Source of the DNA: Stenotrophomonas sp. WZN-1
GTDB lineage: Bacteria; Pseudomonadota; Gammaproteobacteria; Xanthomonadales; Xanthomonadaceae
Assembly: GCF_002192255.1 (NCBI RefSeq)
Contig: NZ_CP021768.1
Span: 762,001 to 826,000 of the forward strand
Reading direction: 5' to 3'
Length of the DNA stretch: 64,000 nucleotides
Shown here: in pieces, positions 53,603 through 63,028 of the stretch
Numbering within the stretch: the stretch's first letter is position 1
How the letters are laid out: the number at the start of each line of letters is the position of its first letter
Notes under the pieces: model-generated
What the model saw: the letters and a program-made list of their open reading frames with translations, nothing else
Databases searched by the model: none
Told to the model about the DNA's origin: nothing
Position numbers and translations under genes: made by a program

Positions 53603-54780
53603 GCCGGCGTGCGCGTCTTGATGTGGCCGTCGTTGGCGGTGGCGTGGTCGGTGCCGCCTGTGCGCTGGCGTTGGCCGATGCCGGTCTGTCGGTGGCGCTG
53701 GTGGAGGGCCGTGAACCGGCACCGTGGCAGGCCGCGCAGCCGGACCTGCGCGTGTTCGCCTTCGCCGCCGACAATGTGCAGCTGTTGAACCGCCTCGGCG
53801 TGTGGCCGGCCATCGCGCAGGCCCGCGCGTGGCCCTACCGGCGCATGCAGGTGTGGGATGCCGCGGGTGGCGAGGATCTGCTGTTCGACGCCGATCGCTT
53901 CGGTCGGCGCGAGCTCGGCTACATCGTCGAGAACGGCCTGCTGCAGGATCGACTGTGGTCGGCACTGCCGGCGGCAGGCGTGCAGCTGCATTGCCCGGCG
54001 CGGGTGGAAGCGCTGGAACAGGATGAAGACGGGGTGCGCCTGCGGCTGGATGACGGGCGCCGCCTGGAAGCGGCGCTGGCCGTGGCCGCCGACGGCGCCG
54101 AATCAACCCTGCGCCAGCTGGCCGGGATCGAGGTCGAGCGCCATGACTACCACCAGCGTGGCGTGGTGGCCTATGTGGACAGCGAGTTGCCGAACCAGGC
54201 CACGGCCTGGCAGCGCTTCCTGCCGAGCGGGCCACTGGCGCTGCTGCCGGTGGCCGAGCGCCGCAGTTCGATCGTCTGGACCCTGCCCGAGGACGAGGCG
54301 GCACGTGTGCTCGCGCTGGACGAGAACGGTTTCAACCGTGAACTGACCCGCGCCTTCGCTGCACGCCTGGGTGAACTGCGGCTGGCATCACCGCGTGCGG
54401 CCTTCCCGCTGCGTCGCCAACTGGCCCGTCACTACGTGGCTGGCCGCGTGCTGGCGCTGGGTGATGCCGCGCACGTGGTGCACCCGCTGGCCGGGCAGGG
54501 CGTGAACCTGGGGCTGCGCGATGTCGCCGCCCTGCAGCAGTGGCTGGCGCCGTCGGCCGAACGCCGCAGCCAGCCGCGGCTTTCACCGCAGCGCCTGCAA
54601 CGCTGGGCACGCGAACGACGCAGCGACAACCAGATCGCGGCCTACAGCTTCGATGCGATCAACCGCCTGTTCTCCAACGACGAAATGCACCTGACCCTGG
54701 CCCGCGGCCGCGCGCTGGGCTGCGTCGGCAGATGGCCGCCGCTGGTGCAGGCGTTCTGGAAGCGCGCCGCCGGCGTCTGA
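53599..54780 (+). CDS. Second UbiH/UbiF-family ubiquinone hydroxylase (UbiI-like)
   Basis: 393 aa. Same three motifs as its neighbour: GGGVVGAACALALADAG, LAVAADGAESTLRQLAG and VLALGDAAHVVHPLAGQGVNLGLRDVAALQQWL. Shares moderate identity with the upstream gene, so an old duplication. In xanthomonads UbiH, UbiI and Coq7 are thought to cover three ring positions; this may be UbiI. A SMAG repeat follows the stop by 20 bases. Confidence 0.88.
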   Translation: MSRRARLDVAVVGGGVVGAACALALADAGLSVALVEGREPAPWQAAQPDLRVFAFAADNVQLLNRLGVWPAIAQARAWPYRRMQVWDAAGGEDLLFDADRFGRRELGYIVENGLLQDRLWSALPAAGVQLHCPARVEALEQDEDGVRLRLDDGRRLEAALAVAADGAESTLRQLAGIEVERHDYHQRGVVAYVDSELPNQATAWQRFLPSGPLALLPVAERRSSIVWTLPEDEAARVLALDENGFNRELTRAFAARLGELRLASPRAAFPLRRQLARHYVAGRVLALGDAAHVVHPLAGQGVNLGLRDVAALQQWLAPSAERRSQPRLSPQRLQRWARERRSDNQIAAYSFDAINRLFSNDEMHLTLARGRALGCVGRWPPLVQAFWKRAAGV

Positions 54781-54800
54781 CCGGAATACAGGTCGCTCTG

Positions 54801-54824
54801 GTAGGTGCCAACCTTGGTTGGCAC
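54801..54824. repeat. SMAG repeat
   Basis: GTAGGTGCCAACCTTGGTTGGCAC, after the UbiI-like gene. Confidence 0.75.
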
Positions 54825-54855
54825 CCACCGAGCGCGGGTCGTGTGCCCGGCGTCA

Positions 54856-54878
54856 GTAGATCCACGCCATGCGTGGAT
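54856..54878. repeat. SMAG repeat
   Basis: GTAGATCCACGCCATGCGTGGAT, the same stem as in the 97-bp array at 15433. Confidence 0.75.
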
Positions 54879-54896
54879 GAGGATCGCGACGGCGGA

Positions 54897-55295
54897 TCAA
54901 TCAACCAGCCAACCGGCCAGGTCGGCACGATCCAGCTTGCCGCGACGCTTCACGTCCAACGCATTGAACTCATCGGCCAGAGCCGGGTTGGCCTGCGCTT
55001 CCTGGCGGCTGATGAAACCATCGCCGTTCACGTCGAGGTCGCTGAAGCGGATGCGGTACTGGCCGACCACGCTGCTCGGCTCCAGCGAGCGAACGGTGAC
55101 GTGTGCTTCGCCGGCGGGCTGCGGAATCTCGACGCTGCCGGTGACCCGGCCGGCGCCCAGCGGCTGCTGGCGGATGGCACCGCCGGTCGGGCCCAGCGGC
55201 TGGCTCTGCGCCGGCGTGGGCGGCAACTGCTGTGCAATGGCCGGCGCCGTTGCAAGCAGCGCGGCCAACAGCAGGGCGGAACGCGGAATGTTCAT
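54897..55295 (-). CDS. Exported EF-hand protein
   Basis: 132 aa from ATG 55295. Signal peptide MNIPRSALLLAALLATAPAIAQ. A Gln/Pro-rich segment, then one canonical calcium loop DLDVNGDGFISRQE (residues about 87-100) and a degenerate second hand DVKRRGKLDRADL at the C-terminus, where key acidic ligands are replaced. Probably binds one calcium in the periplasm or outside the cell; role unknown. Monocistronic. Confidence 0.82.
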   Translation of the reverse strand: MNIPRSALLLAALLATAPAIAQQLPPTPAQSQPLGPTGGAIRQQPLGAGRVTGSVEIPQPAGEAHVTVRSLEPSSVVGQYRIRFSDLDVNGDGFISRQEAQANPALADEFNALDVKRRGKLDRADLAGWLVD

Positions 55296-55359
55296 GACAG
55301 GCTCCTTGCCAGAGGATACCGGGAGCGTACTCCCGGCAACCTGTGCCGACGATGACGGA

Positions 55360-56427
55360 TCAGCGCAGCGGCGAGGCCAGCACCGTGATCTCCTCACGGT
55401 CGTGATACAGCTGCTTGGCACGCACCACCAGCGGCTTGCCGGCCTGGTCCTGGAACAGGTCCAGGCACAACCGGGTCTCGTCCCAGCGCTTCTTCATCGG
55501 CAGCTTCAGATTGAATATCGCATGCCGGCACCAGCCTTCGCGGAACCAGGTGGCCATGCGTTCGGCCACGCGGCGCGGCTGCTCGACCATGTCGCAGACC
55601 ATCCAGTCCAGCGGCTGTTCCGGGTGCCAGTGGAAGCCATCGGCGCGCAGGTGCTCGACCAGGCCGGTGTCCAGCACGTGCTGGCGCAGCGGGCCATTGT
55701 CGATGCTCAGTACGTGCATGTGCTGGCGGGTCAGTACCCAGGTCCAGCCGCCCGGTGCGGCGCCGAGGTCGGCCGCGCGCATGCCGGGTTTGGCCAGTGC
55801 TTCGCGTTCTTCCGGGGTCAGCAAAGTCAGCAGTGCTTCGTCCAGCTTCAGCGCCGAACGCGAAGGTGCTTCGGGCAGCAGCTTCAGGCGCGGGATGCCC
55901 AGTGCCCATGGCGCGCTGTCGGCCGGGTCGGCCACGCAGACGAAGGCATGGGTACCGTCGACGAACACCACGTGCAGGCGCGGCAGGCGGTTGTTCGGCT
56001 TGTCACTGAGCTTGCCGGCCTTGCGCAGCGCCGGGCGCAGCGCATTGCCGAAGGCGCGGGCCAGTCCGGACAGCGGCTTGCCGGCGTCCGAATCGGGGTG
56101 CTCCACCCACAGGTCACCGAAGCGCGGCGCATCGGCAAGCACCTCCAGCATCGGGGTGATGCGGTCGGCCGGGTCCAGCTGCGGCAGCTCGGCCAGCACC
56201 ACCAGCTTCTGCCGCGCAAAGATCAATTCGCGCCAGCGCAGCCGTGGTGCCAGGGCAGCGGCTTCGTCGCACATGAAAAGCACATAGCCGTCATTGCGCT
56301 GGGTGCGCGCGTAGCCGGCGAAACCGGCTTCACCGGCGCGGAACTGCAGCTCGCCGGCCAGCTCGGGCTCGAAGCCCTGCCGGCACAGGCACAGCAGGCC
56401 GATACCGGTTTCAGTAACGGGCGCCAT
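55360..56427 (-). CDS. rlmM: 23S rRNA (C2498) 2'-O-methyltransferase RlmM
   Basis: 355 aa from ATG 56427, five bases behind GGGGAAAG. N-terminal THUMP-like part (LLCLCRQGFEPELAGEL), C-terminal Rossmann methyltransferase with AADLGAAPGGWTWVL, DNGPLRQHV and the catalytic-type segment LDWMVCDMVEQP and FNLKLPMKKRW (K-D-K-E set). E. coli RlmM has 366 aa. Its start lies inside the upstream deaminase gene, a 17-base overlap. Confidence 0.93.
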   Translation of the reverse strand: MAPVTETGIGLLCLCRQGFEPELAGELQFRAGEAGFAGYARTQRNDGYVLFMCDEAAALAPRLRWRELIFARQKLVVLAELPQLDPADRITPMLEVLADAPRFGDLWVEHPDSDAGKPLSGLARAFGNALRPALRKAGKLSDKPNNRLPRLHVVFVDGTHAFVCVADPADSAPWALGIPRLKLLPEAPSRSALKLDEALLTLLTPEEREALAKPGMRAADLGAAPGGWTWVLTRQHMHVLSIDNGPLRQHVLDTGLVEHLRADGFHWHPEQPLDWMVCDMVEQPRRVAERMATWFREGWCRHAIFNLKLPMKKRWDETRLCLDLFQDQAGKPLVVRAKQLYHDREEITVLASPLR

Positions 56428-56971
56428 CGCTTTCCCCATAGGCACGCAGCACGCTGCGTGCGGCATCGCGGTTCAGGCCCTGCACCACTTCGATGCCGCG
56501 CTTGTTGAGTTCGCCCACCCAATCGGCCGGCAGCGGGCCTTCGTCGAACGGGGTCAGCTCTTCGACGTCGGCCGAATTGGCACCGATCAGCAGGCGGTCG
56601 ATGCCGGCCCACACGGTGGCGCCGTAGCACTGGCAGCACGGCTGCGAACTGGTGGCCAGGGTGACCGGCGACAGCACCGCGTTCAGGCGCGGGGTCTGCA
56701 GGCGCTGCTGGGCCAGCATGTAGGCCATGTTCTCGGCGTGCGCCAGCGAGGTTGCGTGCGGCATCACCCGGTTCACGCCGGCGGCGATGACCTTGTCATC
56801 CGGGCCGAACACCACGGCACCGAACGGACCGCCACTGGCGTGCTCGACGTTCAGCCGCGACAGCTCGATCGCCAGCGCGACCTTGGCCTCGTCGCCCGGA
56901 TATCGACGATCCAGGTCGATCTGGTCGTGGATCCAGGCGGGAAGGGTCAGGTGGACTTGCGCGTACAGCAT
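56411..56971 (-). CDS. Cytidine/guanine deaminase-type nucleoside deaminase
   Basis: 186 aa. CDA-fold zinc enzyme: HAEN (His78, Glu80) and PCCQC (Cys112, Cys115) supply the catalytic Glu and zinc ligands; GGPFGAVVFGPDDKVIAAG is the preceding substrate-site strand. Closest in style to guanine deaminase or tRNA-independent nucleoside deaminases; base preference unknown. Overlaps rlmM. Confidence 0.87.
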   Translation of the reverse strand: MLYAQVHLTLPAWIHDQIDLDRRYPGDEAKVALAIELSRLNVEHASGGPFGAVVFGPDDKVIAAGVNRVMPHATSLAHAENMAYMLAQQRLQTPRLNAVLSPVTLATSSQPCCQCYGATVWAGIDRLLIGANSADVEELTPFDEGPLPADWVGELNKRGIEVVQGLNRDAARSVLRAYGESDGARY

Positions 56972-57068
56972 CGCGGGGGTGCCTCGTAGGGAATGAATGA
57001 AGGTGCGGTTGCTTGGGAAACCGGCGCGCAGTGTAGCTGCACCGGCCTGTATCGGGTGTGGCGGCGGG

Positions 57069-57791
57069 TCACCCCGGCGAGCCGGTGCGGATCACCACGT
57101 ATTGCTTGCGGAATTCCAGCCCGGCCTGCGGCCAGCTGGCCGCGTAGGCGCGCAGCAGGGGCAGGGCGGCGGCAAAGTCGTGGCCGTTCACCCGGCAATC
57201 GGCCTCGCACAGGCCGTCGGCATCGCGCGAGGCGAACAGGCGGATGGCGAGGAATTGGCGGGCTTTCAGCAGCTCATCGAAGGCGTCCATGCTGCGGGTG
57301 AACAGGCAGCATGGGCAGGAGCCATGATCGTCTTCGCTGCAGGTGGAGGCATCCACTTCCTGTGCACGGTAGTGCGCCAACGGCCCCAGCACCACGGTGC
57401 GCTCGTGTTCCTCGCCATCGTCACCGGCCGGATAGGTCAGGCCCATCATCGGCAGGCCCTGCGCGTCTTCGGCACCGATCGCGGTCTGCAGGGTCGCCAG
57501 GTCCACACGCACCCAGGTCTGGAAGCCGGACAGCAGCGAGGCGTGTTCGTCGGCACCGTTGGCGTGCTGGTACTCGAACAGGCCATCGGCGAACAACACC
57601 GGATGCTGGACCTCGATGACGGTGGACGTCTGCCAGCCGCCGTTGTCGCGCGCGTGCGCGGCCATCGCATGCGGGGTCAGGCGCAGGCCGCTGTCCAGCA
57701 GCAGCGCACCACCATCGGCGCGGCTTGCGAAGCCGGCGCCCTGCAGGACCTGCTGCAGCAGCGGGAGGAGGGCGGTGGAGGTCGTGGTCAT
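57069..57791 (-). CDS. DUF6348 family protein
   Basis: 240 aa, soluble, no signal. Likely the DUF6348 family by its segments VIEVQHPVLFADGLFEYQHANG, SGFQTWVRVDLATLQTAIG and C-terminal FRKQYVVIR. Contains a Cys-rich stretch STCSEDDHGSCPCCLFTRSM (CX7CXCC) and a further CEADC, which could bind a metal. No known function. Ends 97 bases before the deaminase gene. Confidence 0.75.
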   Translation of the reverse strand: MTTTSTALLPLLQQVLQGAGFASRADGGALLLDSGLRLTPHAMAAHARDNGGWQTSTVIEVQHPVLFADGLFEYQHANGADEHASLLSGFQTWVRVDLATLQTAIGAEDAQGLPMMGLTYPAGDDGEEHERTVVLGPLAHYRAQEVDASTCSEDDHGSCPCCLFTRSMDAFDELLKARQFLAIRLFASRDADGLCEADCRVNGHDFAAALPLLRAYAASWPQAGLEFRKQYVVIRTGSPG

Positions 57792-57839
57792 GTCAGGCCT
57801 GTGGATGGATGGGGTGGAACATCCAGGCAGGGCCTGGAA

Positions 57840-58493
57840 CTATCGCTCGAGCGCGTCGAGTTCGGCGCGATATCGCTGCGCGTCGGATTGCTGCTGCGGG
57901 TCGCTGCCATGATCGCGCAGCCAGGTTTCCAGTTCGCGGCGATAGTCCGCGCGGAAATTGGCATTGCCCGGGCTGAAGTGCAGCTTGCGCGCCGCCACTT
58001 CCACCCGCTCGCGCGCGCTGGCCCGGGCCTGGGCGACGCCGTGCGGGGATTCATTGGTGAGGATGACGAAGTTGCGTGGGAAGCCCGGCGTGTACTTCAC
58101 CACGAATGGCTGGTCGCGCGCCGGGATGCGGATGGCGTTCTCCAGCGGCCACAGCGAGGCGGTGTTGGTGTGGAACACCACTTCCACATCGCGGCCCTCG
58201 GCCGTGCGCAGCACCGCTTCGTAGCGCCAGATGTACTGCTCGTTGAGCGTCGAGCTGGTCCGCTCCGACTTCACGATCACCGCTTCACCGCGCTCGCCCA
58301 CCACGTTGAGGAAGGTAGCGTTGAGGAAGTGGCCGAGGAACATGTTGAGCATCGCCAGCGGGAACACCACGATGGCGTAGCCCGGAAAGCGCCGCCACCA
58401 CGAGACCAGCCCAGCCAGCACCATCGCTGCAAAGAACGTCAGCAGCGGATGCTGCGAGATGAACCAGAGCAGGGCGGCGAGGGCGGTGATCAT
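57840..58493 (-). CDS. Membrane-anchored protein of unknown function (DUF3592-like)
   Basis: 217 aa. Two N-terminal hydrophobic segments (about 3-33 and 38-60), then a periplasmic or cytoplasmic beta-rich domain GERGEAVIVKSERTSSTLNEQYIWRYEAVLRTAEG ... VVKYTPGFPRNFVIL that recalls DUF3592. C-terminal charged helices. Lies between glnS and the DUF6348 gene, 43 bases behind glnS; possibly read through from it. Confidence 0.65.
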   Translation of the reverse strand: MITALAALLWFISQHPLLTFFAAMVLAGLVSWWRRFPGYAIVVFPLAMLNMFLGHFLNATFLNVVGERGEAVIVKSERTSSTLNEQYIWRYEAVLRTAEGRDVEVVFHTNTASLWPLENAIRIPARDQPFVVKYTPGFPRNFVILTNESPHGVAQARASARERVEVAARKLHFSPGNANFRADYRRELETWLRDHGSDPQQQSDAQRYRAELDALER

Positions 58494-58536
58494 CGTCGGG
58501 GGCGTGCGGGCGCCGTGCTGGCGCCCGCGCAGGTCC

Positions 58537-60285
58537 TCAGGCCGACCAGGTGTCGCGCAGGGTCACGCTGCGGTTGAACACCGGCTTGGCCTCGGTGTGG
58601 TCGCGGCGGTCGGCAACGAAGTAGCCGGTGCGCTCGAACTGGAACGACTGCTCCGGCGCGGCGCTGGCTGCGGCCGGCTCGACATAGCCGGTGACGGTAC
58701 GGCGCGATTCCGGGTTGAGGTAATCGCGGTAGGTCTTGCCTTCCGACTCATCGTCCGGGTTCGGCACCGAGAACAGGCGGTCATACAGGCGGATCTCGGC
58801 CGGCACGCCGTGCACGGCGCTGACCCAGTGGATGGTGCCCTTGACCTTGCGGTTGGCGCCTTCCATGCCGGGACGCGATTCCGGATCCAGCCAGCCGCGC
58901 AGCTCGGTGATGGTGCCGTCGGCATCCTTGATCACTTCGTCGCAGCGGATGATGCCGGCGCCGCGCAGGCGCACTTCGCCACCCGGCACCAGGCGCTTCC
59001 AGCCCTTCGGCGGCACTTCGGCGAAGTCCTCGCGGTCGATCCACACCTCGCGTGCGAACGGCACTTCGCGGCTGCCGAAGCTCTCGTCCTTCGGGTGGTT
59101 GCTGAAGGTCAGTTGTTCTTCATGGCCTACCGGCAGGTTGGTCAGCACCAGCTTGACCGGGTCGACCACCGCCATGCGGCGCGGTGCGGCGCTGTCCAGG
59201 TCTTCGCGCAGCGCGCCTTCCAGCACGCTGAAGTCGATCAGCGAATTCTGCTTGCTGATGCCCACGCGCTCGGCGAACAGGCGCATCGCGGCCGGGGTGT
59301 AGCCACGGCGACGCAGGCCCTGCAGGGTCGGCATGCGCGGGTCTTCCCAGCCGTCCACCAGCTGTTCGGTGACCAGCGCCATCAGCTTGCGCTTGCTCAT
59401 CACCGTGTAGTTGATGTTCAGACGCGAGAACTCGATCTGGCGCGGCTTGGCCGCTTCGCGCGGCAGGCCGGCGTCGACCAGCGGCTGGGTCAGCGCGTCG
59501 TCGTGGGCGAAATCGACGTTGTCCACGCACCAGTCGTACAGGGGGCGGTGGTCTTCGAACTCCAGCGTGCACAGCGAGTGGGTGATGCCTTCGATGGAAT
59601 CGCCCAGCGCGTGCGCGAAGTCGTACATCGGATAGATCGGCCACGCATTGCCAGTGTTCTGGTGCTCGACGTGCTTGATGCGGTACAGGGCCGGATCGCG
59701 CAGGTTGATGTTGCCGCTGGCCATGTCGATCTTCGCGCGCAGGGTGCGCGCGCCATCCGGGAATTCACCGGCGCGCATGCGGCGGAACAGGTCGAGGTTC
59801 TCCTCGACGCTGCGGTCGCGCCACGGCGACGGGCGGCCCGGCTCGGTCAAGGTGCCGCGGTAGGCGCGCACTTCCTCGGCCGACAGGTCGCAGACATAGG
59901 CCTTGCCCTGTTCGATCAGCTTCTCGGCGGCCAGGTAGTAGGTCTGGAAATAGTCCGAGGCGTGGCGCAGTTCGTTCCAGCTGAAGCCCAGCCAGCGCAC
60001 GTCGTCCTGGATCGCGGCGACGTACTCCGGATCTTCCTTGGCCGGGTTGGTGTCATCGAAGCGCAGGTTGCAGACGCCGCTGAACTCGCCGGCGATGCCG
60101 AAGTTCAGGCAGATCGACTTGGCATGGCCGATGTGCAGGTAGCCGTTCGGCTCCGGCGGGAAGCGGGTCTTGATCGCCTGGTGCTTTCCGCTGGCCAGGT
60201 CCTCGCGCACGATCTGGCGGATGAAATCGCGCTTTTCGTGGCTGTCGGCGGGGGTCTCGGGGCTGGCGGGGGTGTGCTCGGACAT
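58537..60285 (-). CDS. glnS: Glutaminyl-tRNA synthetase
   Basis: 582 aa from ATG 60285. Class I synthetase: [15 protein letters not shown] (HIGH), VMSKRKL (KMSKS variant), and the anticodon-binding beta-barrel domains of GlnRS. No C-terminal YqeY domain. Length near E. coli's 554 plus a longer C-terminal tail ([19 protein letters not shown]). Presence of GlnRS means glutaminyl-tRNA is made directly. Confidence 0.97.
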   Translation of the reverse strand: MSEHTPASPETPADSHEKRDFIRQIVREDLASGKHQAIKTRFPPEPNGYLHIGHAKSICLNFGIAGEFSGVCNLRFDDTNPAKEDPEYVAAIQDDVRWLGFSWNELRHASDYFQTYYLAAEKLIEQGKAYVCDLSAEEVRAYRGTLTEPGRPSPWRDRSVEENLDLFRRMRAGEFPDGARTLRAKIDMASGNINLRDPALYRIKHVEHQNTGNAWPIYPMYDFAHALGDSIEGITHSLCTLEFEDHRPLYDWCVDNVDFAHDDALTQPLVDAGLPREAAKPRQIEFSRLNINYTVMSKRKLMALVTEQLVDGWEDPRMPTLQGLRRRGYTPAAMRLFAERVGISKQNSLIDFSVLEGALREDLDSAAPRRMAVVDPVKLVLTNLPVGHEEQLTFSNHPKDESFGSREVPFAREVWIDREDFAEVPPKGWKRLVPGGEVRLRGAGIIRCDEVIKDADGTITELRGWLDPESRPGMEGANRKVKGTIHWVSAVHGVPAEIRLYDRLFSVPNPDDESEGKTYRDYLNPESRRTVTGYVEPAAASAAPEQSFQFERTGYFVADRRDHTEAKPVFNRSVTLRDTWSA

Positions 60286-60360
60286 GAGTCGGCGAAGAGA
60301 AAGGCAGAAAGACCAACAGTTTAGCGCGTAAGGGGCAGGGCTGCCCGGCGGGTGTGGGAA

Positions 60361-60383
60361 TGCCGGCCAGCGACCGGCACTAC
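60361..60383. repeat. SMAG repeat
   Basis: TGCCGGCCAGCGACCGGCACTAC; a partial second stem follows at about 60390. The 196 bases between glnS and the next gene hold nothing else clear. Confidence 0.65.
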
Positions 60384-60481
60384 CGCGTGCAGGCCGCTGG
60401 CCGGCGGAACGGTCATGCGCCGTCACCACCACCATTCAGCCCCCGGGCGTATGCTGGAACCTTGTCCCACGGAGCCGCCGC

Positions 60482-60745
60482 ATGCACATCGTGTACAAGG
60501 CCGACAACCTGTTCGACGCCCATCTGGTCAAGCACGCGCTGGAGGATGCGGGTATCCCGGCCTTCGTGTTCGGCGAGTCGTTACTGGGCGGCATGGGCGA
60601 GCTGCCGCTGTTCGGCGTGCTGCGGGTCGGCATCCCCGACGCAGCGCGGCCGCAGGCCGAGGACATCGTGGCGGCGCTGGACTTGGGCCAGGCCGCCGAC
60701 GACCCCATTTCCGATGCAGACGACATAGCCGGCCTTCCGGCGTAG
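60482..60745 (+). CDS. DUF2007 domain protein
   Basis: 87 aa. Starts MHIVYKADNLFDAHLVKHALEDAGIPAFVFGE and continues LPLFGVLRVGIPDAARPQAEDIVAAL, the DUF2007 (putative signal-transducing) domain, a GlnB-like small fold. No known partner. Nine bases ahead of msrA, so probably cotranscribed. Confidence 0.88.
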   Translation: MHIVYKADNLFDAHLVKHALEDAGIPAFVFGESLLGGMGELPLFGVLRVGIPDAARPQAEDIVAALDLGQAADDPISDADDIAGLPA

Positions 60746-60754
60746 GAGCGCATC

Positions 60755-61441
60755 ATGTTGGGAATTGGCCAGGGCATCCTCGGCATCGGGGCCTTCAAGC
60801 AGCGCCTGCCACGTCCGGAAGAAGCACTGCCGGGGCGTGACCAACCGCTGCCGCTGCACAGCAACCAGCACTTCGTGAACAGCCATCCGCTGAGGGACCG
60901 TTTCGCCGGCCTGCAGCAGATCCGCTTCGCGCTGGGCTGCTTCTGGGGCGCCGAGCGCAAGTTCTGGGCCGAACCAGGCGTGTACAGCACCTCGGTCGGC
61001 TATGCCGGCGGCATCACCCCGAACCCGACCTATGAAGAGGTCTGCTCGGGGCTGACCGGCCATACCGAAGTGGTGCAGGTGGTGTTCGACCCGGCGGTGG
61101 TGAGCCTGGAGCGGCTGCTGCAGCTGTTCTGGGAAAGCCACGACCCAACCCAGGGCATGCGCCAGGGCAACGACACCGGCACCCAGTACCGTTCGGCGAT
61201 CCACGCCACCGACGAGGCACAGTACGCCGCTGCGCTGGCCAGCCGCGAGGCCTACCAGGCCCAGCTGGATGCGGCCGGCTACGGCCCGATCACCACCGAG
61301 ATCGTGTACCCGGCACCGGCGTACTACTACGCCGAGGACTATCACCAGCAGTACCTGGCGAAGAACCCGAACGGCTACTGCGGCATCGGTGGCACCGGCG
61401 TGAGCTGCCCGATCGGGTTGGATGTGGAGGCGCCGCGCTGA
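60755..61441 (+). CDS. msrA: Peptide methionine sulfoxide reductase A
   Basis: 228 aa. Reduces methionine-S-sulfoxide in proteins. Catalytic Cys in [13 protein letters not shown], resolving Cys at the C-terminus ([14 protein letters not shown]). The N-terminal 45 residues form the extension seen in E. coli-type MsrA; no signal peptide. ATG preceded by AGGAG. Confidence 0.96.
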   Translation: MLGIGQGILGIGAFKQRLPRPEEALPGRDQPLPLHSNQHFVNSHPLRDRFAGLQQIRFALGCFWGAERKFWAEPGVYSTSVGYAGGITPNPTYEEVCSGLTGHTEVVQVVFDPAVVSLERLLQLFWESHDPTQGMRQGNDTGTQYRSAIHATDEAQYAAALASREAYQAQLDAAGYGPITTEIVYPAPAYYYAEDYHQQYLAKNPNGYCGIGGTGVSCPIGLDVEAPR

Positions 61442-61529
61442 CGCGCGGTGGTCCGCCTGCGGCGGGCAGAAGCTGAAAGCAACTGCCAAAGCCAAAGCCA
61501 AAGCGGCTCTGGGTTGTTGATGGTTTGGC

Positions 61530-61627
61530 GGGACGGGGGCGGCTGGCAGGACACGCCGTAAACCCGTCCTTGGGGGCTCGATGGCGCCATCCATGGCGCC
61601 AACGGTCCTGCCAGCCGCCCCCGTCCC
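61530..61627 (+). repeat. Long palindromic element, copy C
   Basis: Outer arms 61530-61552 and 61605-61627 pair perfectly over 23 bases; inner stem GGCGCCAT / ATGGCGCC at 61583-61600. Interior strand contains ACGCCGTAAACCCGTCC and GGGGGCTCG. Followed by TTCGACAGTTTCCC. An (AAGCC)-type tandem (CCAAAGCCAAAGCC) precedes it at about 61485. Lies in the 580-base gap between msrA and tal. Confidence 0.85.
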
Positions 61628-61691
61628 ACCTTCGACAGTTTCCCGGTGACGGTGGGCAAGAGCATGGGTTACTGACGAACTGAAGGAAAAC

Positions 61692-61723
61692 AAAAAGGAC
61701 GCGGCCTTCGCCGCGTCCTTTTT
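61692..61723. terminator. Bidirectional terminator between msrA and tal
   Basis: AAAAAGGACGCGGC-CTTC-GCCGCGTCCTTTTTG: a 13-14-pair stem with A-run and U-run on the two sides, usable from both strands, though 250 bases past msrA. Confidence 0.85.
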
Positions 61724-61743
61724 GTCTGGTCCTGCAGTGCTCC

Positions 61744-61765
61744 GTAGAGTTGAGCTTGCTCGACT
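61744..61765. repeat. SMAG repeat
   Basis: GTAGAGTTGAGCTTGCTCGACT, imperfect stem, between elements C and D. Confidence 0.55.
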
Positions 61766-61847
61766 GTGAGCAAGCGCAGCGCGCGACCCGCTGTTGCTCT
61801 TCTTTCTTTCTTCCGTGGCGGGCGGCCACAGGAAACTGTCAGAGGGC

Positions 61848-61943
61848 GGGCGGGTTGGGTTCGCGGGGGTGTCCGCGGCATGGATGCCGCGGCCAAGCCC
61901 CCATGGACGGGTTCACGGCGTCCCCCGCGAACCCAACCCGCCC
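61848..61943 (-). repeat. Long palindromic element, copy D (inverted)
   Basis: Outer arms 61848-61869 and 61922-61943 pair perfectly over 22 bases; inner stem CCGCGGCAT / ATGCCGCGG at 61873-61892. On the minus strand the interior contains GACGCCGTGAACCCGTCC and GGGGGCTTGG. Flank GACAGTTTCC on its 3' side. Confidence 0.85.
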
Positions 61944-62021
61944 GACCCAGCGCGGCTGTTGCTTCATGCACTTCGCGACCAAGCCCCCCGCCACGAGCGG
62001 CTCAGCCGTTGGCCGGAATCC

Positions 62022-62978
62022 TCACAGTTCCGAACGAATGCGCTCGCGCAGTGCCTGCAGATCCTTGGCAAACGCATCGATGCCGGTCGCCAGCTTCTCG
62101 GTCGCCATCGGATCGGCCGCCAGGTCGGCTGCGAACTTCGCCGCATCGATCGGCGTCACCGCCACGCCGTCGGCGGCACCAGCCACCAGCTTGCGCGGCA
62201 GCTCGCCGTGGTCGGCGTCCAGCTTTTCCAGCAGGTCCGGCGAGATCGTCAGGCGGTCGCAGCCGGCCAGTGCTTCGATCTGCGCGGTCGAACGGAACGA
62301 GGCGCCCATCACCACCGTCGGCGAACCACGGCGCTTGAACTCGGCATACACGCCGCGCACGAACTTCACGCCCGGGTCTTCGTCGATGCTGGCCGGGGCC
62401 TGGCCGTTGGCCACGTACCAGTCCAGGATGCGGCCGACGAACGGCGAGATCAGGAACGCGCCGGCTTCGCTGCAGGCCAGCGCCTGGGTCGGGTTGAAGA
62501 TCAGCGTCAGGTTGCAGTCGATGCCTTCGGCCTGCAGGATGCGCGCCGCTTCCACGCCTTCCCAGGTCGCGGCGATCTTGATCAGGATCTTCTCGCGCGG
62601 CACGCCGGCGTCGGCGTACATCTGGATGAACTGGCGGGCCTTGGCCACGGTGGCAGCAGTGTCGTGGGCCTGGTCGGCGTCCACTTCGGTGGACACGCGG
62701 CCCGGCACCAGCGTGCTCAGCAGCGCGCCGACGCCGATGGTCAGGCGGTCGGCCACGGCGTGCACCACGGCTTCGCGGTCGCCCGTCTGCTGGCGGCCCC
62801 AGGCCAGTTCGCGTTCGATCAGTTCGGCGTAGACCGGCAGGTCCAGCGCCTTCTTCACCAGGGTCGGGTTGGTGGTGCAGTCCACCGGCTGCAGGCGCTT
62901 GATGGCGTCGTAGTCACCGGTATCGGCAACGACCACGGACAGTTCGCGCAGCTGGGACAGTTTGGACGGGGTACTCAT
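62022..62978 (-). CDS. tal: Transaldolase
   Basis: 318 aa. Moves a dihydroxyacetone unit between sugar phosphates in the non-oxidative pentose-phosphate pathway. TalB-type: [11 protein letters not shown], the Schiff-base Lys in [16 protein letters not shown], and [20 protein letters not shown]. Length as in E. coli (317). Its 3' end lies 79 bases from palindromic element D. Confidence 0.97.
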   Translation of the reverse strand: MSTPSKLSQLRELSVVVADTGDYDAIKRLQPVDCTTNPTLVKKALDLPVYAELIERELAWGRQQTGDREAVVHAVADRLTIGVGALLSTLVPGRVSTEVDADQAHDTAATVAKARQFIQMYADAGVPREKILIKIAATWEGVEAARILQAEGIDCNLTLIFNPTQALACSEAGAFLISPFVGRILDWYVANGQAPASIDEDPGVKFVRGVYAEFKRRGSPTVVMGASFRSTAQIEALAGCDRLTISPDLLEKLDADHGELPRKLVAGAADGVAVTPIDAAKFAADLAADPMATEKLATGIDAFAKDLQALRERIRSEL

Positions 62979-63028
62979 TACGGCTCCTGGTGCAGGGGGA
63001 TCGAATCGCGCGCGGTGCGCAGCGGTAA

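Noticed and set aside
61290..61971. Pro/Arg-rich open frames in the msrA-tal gap
   Set aside because: They arise from the palindromic elements; no ribosome sites and no codon bias. Such frames are often wrongly annotated as hypothetical proteins.
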